DNA of 64,000 nt from Rhyzopertha dominica (Eukaryota > Arthropoda > Insecta > Coleoptera > Bostrichidae): NCBI GenBank assembly GCA_025024175.1, contig QCXZ01000003.1, positions 57,616,023 through 57,680,022 on the forward strand, written 5' to 3'. Every line of letters begins with the position of its first letter. Positions within the stretch are counted from its first letter, which is position 1. Shown here piece after piece: positions 49,547 through 61,600 of the stretch. A program made the translations under genes and the position numbers. The notes beneath the pieces were generated by a model. It saw only the letters and a list, made by a program, of their open reading frames with translations, was not told where the DNA came from and did not search any database.

Positions 49547-49699
49547 CACCTCCTTCTGCTGTGGAAATCGTAGACCATCCATCCAATTCTAAAATAGAGA
49601 TCAAAGAGAATCAGGAATTTCATCTTGAATGCAGGGTAAAGAATGCAAAACCAGCGGCAAAGATCGTTTGGTACAGAGGAAAAGTGGAACTCAATATCC
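49547..49699 (+). CDS. sns: sns exon: Ig2, first half
   Basis: Acceptor TTTCAG at 49541-49546, donor GTAAGT at 49700. Phase 1 at both ends. It holds the B-strand Cys (HLECRV) and core Trp (VWYRG) of Ig2. It opens PPSAVEI, the usual Ig1-Ig2 junction of the family, so an Ig1 exon must exist upstream. Confidence 0.9.
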
Positions 49700-52600
49700 G
49701 TAAGTTGTATACTTACTTCATAATGAAAATTTGTTTCTTTAATTAAAGCAGTGGTGAAAGAAATTGATATGATATACATATCATATACGGTATGAATAAG
49801 CTCAATTAAAACTATTATATGTATACATTTATATAAAGAAAATGATTATAAAAATTTCTTTACGTGTTTAAAAAGATCTGATTTTGTCCCAAGCTTTCTG
49901 ATTTTCCATCTATTAGTCATGTCATAGTTCTTATAAACAATGATTACAGATAGAATATTAATTGTAAAATTAGTTTATTTCTTATGGAACAAATATGTAT
50001 ATATTTTCCAAAAGTTACTGTTACTGTATGTTGTGATTCAGTACAAACAAAACTAGACTGCTTTAGAATTAAATTCAGTTTTATTTCTGCAAGGGAAGTT
50101 CTGTTCATCTTAGCATTTATGATTAGTTCTAGTTATCTAAATTTTTGTTGATATTTAGAAGCATTACAAGATTTTACCAGTAGTGCACACATAGCTATTT
50201 CAATTTATATATTACTACTACTAACTCTAGAATAAATAATAAAAGAGAAACATATTTTTTTTATGTGGACTTCATCTTAGTACATATTTCAGCTAATCGT
50301 GAAGATGAAACAAAAGAAGTGTCGAGTAAAAGTGGGGAGAGGAAAATCAGCAGATATGATACAATCTCAAGAATCTTGCTCAAACCAACTGCTGAAGATG
50401 ATCATGCAGAGTACAGCTGTGAAGCAAGGCACGAAGCTTTGTCATCAGACTTACCAATGAGGACAGCAGTACAACTTAGCGTATTATGTGAGTTAGAATT
50501 CAAAAAGCCATTGTGAAATTATAAACAAAGCAANGAAAGGTAATTGTTAACATGTTTTTCACAATCACCAAACTCTTTCAGACCCTCCTGGTGCACCATA
50601 CATCGAAGGGTACTCTGAGGGTGAAACAATCCGTCGTGGACAAACTGTAGAATTAGTATGTCGGAGTAGAGGTGGTAATCCACCTGCCCAACTGATTTGG
50701 TATAAAAACGGGGAACAAATCAGGATGGCTTACAGAACTGCAGGAAGGGTGTCTGAAAACGTTTATACTTTCACTGCAGATGCAAGTGATAACAAGGCTA
50801 GGTATAAGTGTGAAGCAAGCAACATTATGTCAAAATCACCATTGAAGGCTGAAGTAGACATGAGTGTTCTTTGTAAGTATGAATTTAGTGACATTAATTT
50901 TCCGTGGTTAAATTGTAAAAAGGAAATCAATAAATTCTAGTTGGAAATTAGTTAAAGCCAGTTCAACAGCTTTTGCTTTTGTTGTTATAACTAATATAAC
51001 ATATCTATTTATTACAATCTTGACCATATACATGCTTCATTTGATTAATCCAAGATTTTAACGTTAAATAGGATTCATTGCAGTAAAAACATTTCTTGTT
51101 TGAATTTATTGATGCAACTACTCTTTCCAAAATATGAAATAATCAGTCGAATATTTTCTCTTTTGATTTGTTTATTTGTTTTTTGTATTAAATTTATGAA
51201 AACTTGTCTTTCTCACAAAGAAATACAGAAGTAAACTATGACCAAGAATATCTGATCTTTGTACTGAATTTGAACAGTTTTGAACAGTTTTAAAGCTATA
51301 AAAATGTTACTAAGACAATTTAGTTAAACAAATATTATTTAACAATATAAATCAAATTGCATTGAACTTTAGTCAGAAAGTATCCATATACATTGAGTAG
51401 ATTTATTGGCAGTTTTCTTACCGCTATAAACTATTTTCAGTTTCTCCCGCCCATGTGACTATTTCGGGTCCCACAGAAGCGAGGGTAGGTGACCCTGTAC
51501 CTCTAACTTGTACCACTGCCAATAGCAATCCCCCAGCAGAAATCAAATGGATGGTAGCTGGAAGGCAGGTCAGAAACGCAACTTCTAGGCCTATTGTATC
51601 ACCGGAAGGTGGTTGGATTACAACCTCTAACATCACTGCCATTGTTGAGCCCAACAGAAGAAGTCTAGTTGTAATTTGCCATGGCATTAACATGCAACTG
51701 ACTGAAAATGTAGTTTCTACACATACTATTAATGTTTTATGTAAGTGGTAAGTGAGATTAGTAATTTTTCCTTTCTTAACTCTTACTGTCCATAGATCCA
51801 CCTAGCCAACCGTTTATCCATGGCTATGTGGAAGGTACGAGTGTTGAAATGGGAACTGTACAGAAAATTTCTTGTACCTCGTCTGGTGGGAATCCCCTAG
51901 CAACTCTGACCTGGTACAAAAATGACAAGAAGATCTCATCCACAACAAAAACAACTGACAAATCAGTCACCGCTGAAATTAATATTCTAGTTAATGCCAG
52001 TGATAATGAAGCAAGGTACAGATGCGAAGCTGCTAACTCAGCCACTGAAATTCCACTATTTGAAACCATCACCATGAGTGTTTACTGTATGTATATGTTT
52101 ATCATTTACCTACTATGTTACTAATCTTCTCCTTTAGTTGCTCCTGAACATGTAAAAATTCGCAAAGAACCAGCAGAATTAAAACCTGGATTGGAAGGGA
52201 CGTTAACTTGTGATTCCAGTTCAAGTAATCCTCCCGCAAAGTTGTCGTGGTGGAGAGAAGGGATTCCAGTGCAGGGTCTAAATAACACAACGAAGCCTGG
52301 TTTGCATGGCGGGAAAGTTTCAAGCATTGAGATGAAGTTGAACATCACAGAGCAGCTGAATGGAATTGTGTACACTTGCCAAGCAACAAACGAAGCACTG
52401 CAAAGATCCGTCCATGATGCCATTACGTTACAAGTCTTATGTAAGTACCAGAAACGTATTATGTATAATTTTGCAATTATATATTTCGTATTTATTTACT
52501 TATTTTACTTATTTGGCAAAGAGGGTAACATTCCCTTAAAAATGAACAGACCCTAAAAAAAAGTAAAATGTAGGATCACTTTACTTGATAACTTAAATAT

Positions 52601-55600
52601 TCTAGACAAGATGAAGGACAAAAACCTATTATTGTTATTACTCTTATTTGTAGTTTATTTGCACTGGTATACTTTTCCAAGAAGTATATGAGAATAATAA
52701 CTGTGATCATTTCTATTGCTTTGTTAATATAAGAATTGCTTGCAACTTTAAACATCCAAATACAAATGTACATCTTTTTTAATCTATAGACACACCTGTA
52801 ATTCTTCATTTTACTCTATGGGGTGACCCATTTTCGATATCTATGTGGGGTCATATCTTATTTGAGACATGAGATCATATAAAAGTGGGGTTTTCACAAA
52901 TGGTCGACACTTTCTTGAGTATAATAGTGTAAATAAGAGTGATAAAAGATCAGAAACTATCATAGTATGTTATTATAGTCTAAAACTGAAAAATTATTAC
53001 TATATATATAGTAGCTGTGGTTTTGAAATTATCAAGAACATTGTTTAGTATCTCTTTAGTATCTTGTTTTTGATATTTCATCAAAGTTGTCTTTTTTTGA
53101 ATTAAAAAGAAATATAATTCTGTAACTTTCTTATTGATTAAAATAAATGTAGCAAATAATATATGTATTGCTGCAAAAAAAAATATGCTTTTGCATTAAG
53201 TCATGGCCAACTACAATTTGCAACAAAAATTAACTCTTGTTTTAAAAATCCAAACATACCACTGTTATCTATTTTAAAAATATCAAATGGTAACTATAAT
53301 AATGTTTCTGATAAAGTTAAAATCATAGCTGCTACAGATGGCAACAGATTTTCAAATTTGGACTAAAATTCAAATTTTTTAAGTAGAATACAGTGGCATA
53401 TACGGATTTTTAAACAAGTGTTCATTTTTGATAGGTAATTGAAGTTATCTTTTTTGTATGAAAATTAAATATGATTCTGTAACTTTCTCATTTGTTAGGA
53501 GATATAAATGTAGCGAACTGTATATTTCTGTCAAAAAAAAGTGTGCTAAGTATGGTTTTCATTTTAGAAAATGTATGAAAAATAAACCCTCTTTCTAAAA
53601 ATTCAAACATGCCACTATTTTTTAAGTACTTCAACAAATCTGTGGGTTAGCTGCCATATACGACAACAGAAATCAGCAATATTTCAGTTTTGGCTGTAAT
53701 TCAAATTATACAAAAGTTTTTACATATCTCTTTTATTTCTGCTGAATAAACTTAAGCTGAATGCTTGTGAAAACCCCATTTTGAAAACTTCAGCCATAAG
53801 AGAAGCGACTTTCGAGTACATCTAAAATAGGGTACCTTGTATTTTTATTTAAACCATTATTGTCAGGATGTCATGTACCACATTTTTATCTTGTCCTAGT
53901 TATGGCGCTGTAAGTTTTTATCTGTAAATTGGGATTCCAGCAACTAATTGAATATCAACATAAGCCTGTATTGTCATGACATGTATTTTGGTGTATAATT
54001 CATTTATTTCGAAACAGTAACTTTTTGTCTGCCTAACAGTGTAAATGGTCTTTGAATCTTAATTACAAGATTATGAATAGCTTAGTTTTTTTGGAAATTA
54101 GTTAAGACTGAAAAGGTTAAAAGGCAGTATGCATCTTTTGTATCCATAAATTCCACAAAAATGACTGGACTTTAGGCAGTTGTGAATTAATGGTTAGTCT
54201 ATAAAGGATGCATCAAAATTCTTGTGTCAAAAATTTGGAGAAGGATTCTATGTGCTTTTTCTTTCTTTAGCATATATCAGGCACTGTCAACAAAATGTAC
54301 TGTTTAAACTGAACTGTATACAGTGAATCTATTACTTACCTCTGCCTTCCATAATGAGGTTTAGATCTATAAAATTTTTAGATAGTATTCAGAAAATGTG
54401 TTTTTGTAAAATTATAATTTGCTAACTAGTTAACAAAGACAAATTAAAAAAATTGTTTATTTATATTCTAAATTTTTGCAGATATTTATAAGATACTTTC
54501 ATATTCACTACTTCACAATACTTTTTCCTTTCAGATAAACCAGTATTTGATCCCAACAATGAAGATAGTGTAACAGGAGTGGAAAATGAACCGCTTATCA
54601 TTTCTTTAAGAGCAGATGGAAATCCCCCAAACATACAGTACACTTGGACCAAAGCTGGCCTTCCTCTTGCACAAGCATCGTCCAGTTCCGGTATGGAACG
54701 CATCATATCAGACGGTCCTGTCTTGAATATAACCAAACTGAGCCGGCATGATGCGGGAACCTATACTTGTGAAGCTATCAATTCCCAAGGAAGCGCTGTT
54801 ACCCATGTTAATGTCAGTGTGCAATGTAAGTTTTCTGGCTTTTTTTTGCTAAAGAAATTGAGAATTAAATGGTTGAATTGTAGATGCTGCTAAAATAACT
54901 GCAGTGAGTGAAAACGTTGTTGTTAGTCCAAAAGAAGATGCCACATTATCATGCACTGCTGATGGAAATCCATTGCAAGATGACTCGTTTACCTGGAAAA
55001 GGGATGACATCCCTAATTTTGCAACTCGAACTTCTGTCACTTATGACAAGAATGGAACTTCTTTTCTACGGATAACAGGAGTTACTAGGGAAGAACTCGG
55101 CAGTTTCAAATGTATTGTAGACAATGGTGTTGGAAATTCCAGTACGAGAGATGTCATGCTTATTGTAAAACGTAAGTTAATTGTGACTTGCATTCACGTT
55201 TTTATAAGTGCAAAATTTGAAACTGTAATGTTGAAAACCAATTTTAAATGTTTGTGTGCTAATTCACTGATATGTTAAGCACAACTGTTAACTATTGTGA
55301 CTGTTAAATTATTATAGTATTTTAAATTAAAGTTCTGTCACTGATTTTGATTATTAATCTTTATTCTCACAAGCTTCTAAAATTCTCTCAACTTCACATT
55401 AATAAATGAATGGCTAGTGGCTACAGATCAGTAACCATTCTGTTGATTATTATTGGTTAATGAAAATTTTATTATTTTCTGTAGGCAGATATCTATTTAA
55501 TTTCGAATCTAAAAATTAACTGCTAGGTAGAAATTGGTATAAAAAATTGGGAATACAATTTCTATTCATATTTAAAAACAGAAAGATAGAAAAAATAGAA

Positions 55601-58600
55601 AGAACGCTTATGTAAAATAAATTGTTACATTGCTTTTAATTTGCAAAATGCAAAAATGATTTGCAAATGCCATGATACTGAAATGATTTAGAAATAAAAC
55701 ATGCTAGATTAGCTCATATTTTCACAATTTGCATTTTTTCTATTAAAGACATCCGAAAACTTGTAGGTTTTGCATTAAAAGAAAATGTGTTTCTTCATTT
55801 GTTTACCTGTTTCATAACTTATCTGGTTTAGAACACACTTCTTGATATTTTTAGAACATACTTGTTTTTGTGTTAACAAAAATGGCCCTATGAGGAGTTC
55901 TGTATGAATTAATATTGTTGTGTTAAAACAAAGTACAAATGATAAGATGTAAATCAATAAAGTCATCAGGTCAAAATTTTGTGGAATATTAAAAGATGAA
56001 TTCAAAACTGCGAATTTAGGATCTCATATAATTCTGGGTTTTTTAAACGAAAGAAGATAATATTTTTAAACTTATTGCAAATATTGTATTGCTAATCTTA
56101 CAAGAGAACAGTAGAAATATTTTTTCATACCAGCCAGTCACCATTTTGTGTCTGTAAAAAAATGTCACCCTGAATTTTTTTTTATTATATGAGTTTGTGT
56201 GATTTTCCCTTCCAGACAAACCTGAGATTGACGATCAACCTGCTCTAGTGAAATTTGCCAGTGACGCTGGTGACACAGGCAAACTAATTTGTAGAAGTCA
56301 AGCATCTCCTCTTGCAAAATACAGCTGGTCAAGATCAGGTTCCCCCATTAACACAAACACAAGTGGAAAGTATTACTCCACCTTTAAACAGGTATTTTCT
56401 CAGTACATTTAAACTCAAGATCCTTATTCATAATTTTTTCCAACATTTCCAGATCAGTCCTCTGGTGTCCGAATCAACACTGTTTGTTACACATGTAACC
56501 TCCGCCGATTATGGCACTTACGAGTGCGTAGCGAGAAACGAACTGGGGTTCACTACCATCACTCTACGATTGGATGTTACATCTGCACCTGACACTCCAA
56601 CTCTCCTTAAAGTCTTGAACATGACCCATGACACTGTGACTTTGGGATGGACACCTGGGTTTGATGGAGGGATGACAGCGAGTTACAGGATTCGTTACAG
56701 ACAGGTCAATACTGAGGCTTATAAGTATGAGGATGTTGTGCCCCATAATGTGACGCAGCATACAGTTACGGGATTGGAGCCAAATGTGCAATATCTGTTT
56801 TCTATAATGGCCTCGAACAAGTTGGGAAACAGCAAATACATGCCGGATTTGGTGACAGCAAGAACTACAAGTGAGTATACTGATTTGATTTTTCAACTTG
56901 ATAGTTTACATGCTTGCTTGGTGTAGTTGAGTATCAAATAGTTGCTAACTAAAGGGTGTATGGTTTTCATTCTGATCAAAATTTAAAATTTAAAATTGTA
57001 ATTCTCTAAAAACTTGAGGGAGTAGTTCCAGTAATGGTGGCTAGGAGACTTTATCATGGTGAGAGTTTTTTTGCTGATAAATGACCTTACCGCTTACCAC
57101 TTAAATTTTCAATAACAAATCTGTAAAAGCCACATGAGGGAATTTAAGAAATATATTTACTTCTACATGTACACTAAACGGTCATCAGTCTATAATGAAA
57201 GCATAGCTGAACCAGGTTTAAAATGTTTCGAATAAAAGACCTATATAATTGGGGATGTGCCATATACAAAAAATTACCTCCACTACAAAACAATGCAAAG
57301 CAATCCATACATAAATAAGTATGCTACCACTGAGGTTGATTGTTCTTATATATTTATTAAGCAGTGCTCATATTGAAGACGGGTATGACACAAACTCTCA
57401 TTTTTGACAGTTATCGAACCTTACTTTGCATCTTTTTTAGCATCAGACTTCCACATTTTACATTTATTGTACAATGTGTGAGTGTTCATTCTATTTTCAA
57501 AATACACTATATGCATTTAACACCATATACACTTACCCTTCACACTACTTTCAGAAATTGCGAAAATATCTAATGAAGTACTTTATGAGATGAATATATT
57601 TTCAAAGATGGAGAACTTCTGATTTTACCGAAAGTGGACACTAAATTCGCAATTTGACATTTGCAGTTGCATTTTTTAATTTCACACTGAAAATAAATAT
57701 GTTTGTAAATATTACATTTGGTCCAAGTAGCATGATTCTGGAGTTATTTTATACAAAATTTGATATTTGCAGTGTTTGCTATGAAACAAAAGCACTAAGT
57801 GCTTCTTATTAGGGGAATAATCTACTATTCACAGATGTTAAATGTATGTGTACATTATTCTGAAATTTCTTATAGGTATGTATAATGTTGCTGGTATCTG
57901 CCATGAGCAGTTATTTTTTTTTTATATTTCAAATTTTGTTTAGGGAACTGTCTTTTGAAGGAAACACAGTCTGCTGCTATTATTCGAAGTACAATGGTAT
58001 TCTTTTTAAGTGTGTTTGAAATTTAAAACACTTAAAACATCAACTAATTGGTCAGTCTTTCAGGTAGTATGAAAAAATATGTAATGTTGTTACATTTTAT
58101 TCTATAAGCATTAACTTTTGAATCAAAAAATCATAATTATTATATAAAGACTGCATAATAAAGAACAGGTGTTCTTTTGTATTGGTAAATATATTCTGAA
58201 ATTTGTTATTCATTATATTTTATGTGTAACCGATAATACACCATTCTTGAAACTATTTCTGACATATCATGGTTTTAAATTTACACTTGGAATATTTTTC
58301 TTATCTTGAACTGTAGATATCAATGTTAGCTTGGTAACTCATTAAAGTATATAAAGTTTCAATACCTATATACGAGTACATTATTATGGTAAGGAATAGC
58401 ACCTATTAACAATGCCATCCCATTGTTGTACGTAGGAGGGCACAGTGCTGATTTATCAGCATAATAATTTTACAAGTGAAGGAATATTCCTGTATTTATG
58501 TTAAAGAACAAGGTTACAATAATGTTCTCATTAAAAAAAAATTCTTTTCTTTCTTTTCAAATACAGCCTTAAACAGTTTAATTTTAAATGTTTTTGGTCC

Positions 58601-61600
58601 AATATCCAATTATTTCATTTTATTTCGCTAATAATGCATGATTTATAATACCCATATAGCTTACTACCAAGTAAATTTAAAGATGGATCACATTCCTATC
58701 TTTCATTTTATTGTTTTAGTTTCTGGTTGTAATTCTGAATAAGGTTTTGAACTGGAATATAAAAAAAACAATTTTAAGTCTAATTCCATATTAAATGTAG
58801 GGTACTTATGTATATTTTACCTATGAGCTGAAATTAAATTATTCAAGTACTATATACTGTACAACAGAAGAAATCTATCTATCTTACCTATCTTGCACGT
58901 GTACCCATCATTCAAGAAATGAAGAAATGTTAACTAAGCTAACTTTTTATTTTGCTAATGTAATTTATATAAGAGGGGTAGATATAATATGATTTAATTG
59001 AGGAATAGTGTTTGCAAAACCTGTAATTAGTCGTTGTAGTAAAAACTAACTAACTTGCTGCTTTTATTTCATGCTTGCCCCCAACTAACACAGACAAACC
59101 ACCTCCATCCTACTCTTCTCCAAGCCTAGATGAAAAGAATCTAAAGGAATTCCCTGGCCTTCTAATCATAATCGGCACTATAGTGGGCACCGCACTAATT
59201 CTAATGAACATCCTACTAATCGGCTGTTGCTTGCACAGAAGATCGAAGAAGCGTGTGACAGGTAATAACTCTGTTTGTTTTATTATTTAGCATTCAGTGA
59301 TCACGTGGAAAAGATCATGCCTGAAGACCTACTGGAGAAGCAAGATTTGCCACGTATCGTGATAATTAGCGTATCTGTTATCGGTGTCATACTGTTGGTG
59401 ATTAATATAGGACTCGTTGCTGGATGTGTTTTCAAAAAACGTGCAAAGAGAATCAGAGGTTTGTTTATAACACATTTCCTGTATTCTGTACTTCTCCTCT
59501 AAGCTAGAAAGTTCTTTTGAGGGAAGTTGTCCTAAAAGAATGGTACATTTAATTAACATTTACCTTACAATTTTTTTGTTAACAAATCAGACTTGGCAGT
59601 AATTTCCTTCCAACTAATTATGTCTATTTGTTGCATAATATTTGATGGAAAATAAATGTGTTTACAGAACAAAACAATCAAAGCAACAAATCTGCAACAA
59701 TAGAGATGTATGCTCCAAGCAGCTACAATGATACTGTAACTGGAGAGACGCTATCTTCAGTGAGCGAGAAGAGCGAAACTTACAGCAATGAGGGTAGTGG
59801 AAATGATTATGTGGTAAGTTTGAAAAAATTCTGGACCAAACTGCAGTTTTAAATAATTCTATGGTATCCATAGCTACAAAATTGAAATCATCGAATTTCC
59901 TATCGTCATCACTTAGTAATTTCGAATTCATACATGTTGTATGTCTGTTTTCAGGATGAAGGTCGTAAACAGGCCACCAGTACTTACCTGATGGACCAGC
60001 AAGATTACCCAGGTGCGTACCCGGTTTGTCCGGGATACGAGTTACAGATCCAACCTAACATGGCTCACAAAACTCACACCCTGCCCCATCCCCATCACCA
60101 TCACCAGCATCAGCATGTGCTTGACAGAAATCGTGCACGCGATGATCAAACGCTTGGATACCACGGGAACATGTCAGGTACTTATATTTTGTATTATTTT
60201 CTGAAGTACATGATAGGGCTGTAACTTGAGGATTTCATTAATTATTACAAAAAAGTTCCTATGATCAGAACTGCACTTTGTTGGTATTGTAAATATGCAG
60301 GGATGCACTTGTGCATTGGGAAAAAATTTGTAGTAGTAATAGAATAAAATTGTCTCGTACTTCATTCTGGAAATGAGTGAACTATATATAACAACCAAGT
60401 AAAAGTAAGTGAAATTGTTTTGTACTGCTGATGTATTCTTACTAATATAATGTGTGTTTACCTGTATGAGTATGTGTTTTTGGTTTGCTTATTAACAATA
60501 CTAAACAAAATGTTTTATAGCGACTGATAAAACAGACAATCTAAGGCAATTCTAAAAAGTACAGCTCCAAATTCCAGTGTAAAAATGTGAATGTTATAAT
60601 TAAAAAATGTAAAGATTACAGTGGTTTTTAAGATTTTTACTACATTTCTCAGAAATCTTAAAATATATTCAGAATCCATATTTTCCGTCTAAAAGAGCTC
60701 AAAACTCTGCAACTTAGTGTGTTAAATACATAAGTGTGAACTTTATAAACAAAACATCTTATAATTACCGTGATTTTTAAGGTTTTTACTCAATTTATCA
60801 AGAATTTTCATATATGTCAAACTTTTTTATTTTAATTTGAATCAGTTTGAGATAATGCATCTTTGTGTGCCAAATGTATGTAAAAAAGTGTACATTATAA
60901 GCAAAAAATGTCAAAATTACAGCGGTTTTTGTGGTTTTTACTTGATTTCACAGTACCTTCAAGATGTATTTAATATATGTGTATTTCATGTAAAGAAGCT
61001 TAAATTTCTGCATCTTCGTGTGCTCAATACGTAAACGCTTGTTATTAAATCTGAACATAATGAGCAAAATCCTAAAAGTAGAGTGGTCTTTATGGTTTTT
61101 TCTATATTTTTCAACAATTTCAATTTCAATATAGTGTAAAAAAATCAATCTGAAAAAGCTTGAAATTATGCACTTTTTTGTATACATTTTACATAAAAAC
61201 TTGAATCTGAAAATTATTCCTAAATAATTTCAAGATTTTAAAGTTGTGTTTTACATATAAAGGACTCCCGTGAAAAAATGTGAACCTTATGAGTAGAAGA
61301 CCTAAAAAGTACAGTGATTTTTTTTGCTTTTCCTCGAATTTATTATATTAAATATTTTTTTAACTTACAATTACACATCTTTTGTGCCAAAAAGTCTTCA
61401 CTTGATTTTTCAATAATTTTAAGATATATCAAAAATATTTGTTAAATATATAATTGTTTGTACAAAAATGTGAACATTAGCAGCAAAGAATATAAAAATT
61501 ACAGTATTTTTTAATGATTTTTGCTTGATTTCTTAGTAATTTCTTAATATGTTCAAAATCCTTTTTGCCTCTAATGGAGTTCGAGTTTTGCATCGTAGTG

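Noticed and set aside
51424..51801. Minus-strand open frame over Ig4
   Set aside because: Antisense shadow of a conserved Ig exon with correct splice sites on the + strand.
59291..59297. Second possible acceptor CATTCAG for TM exon B
   Set aside because: It would give phase 2, which does not join in frame to the phase-1 donor of the FN3 exon.
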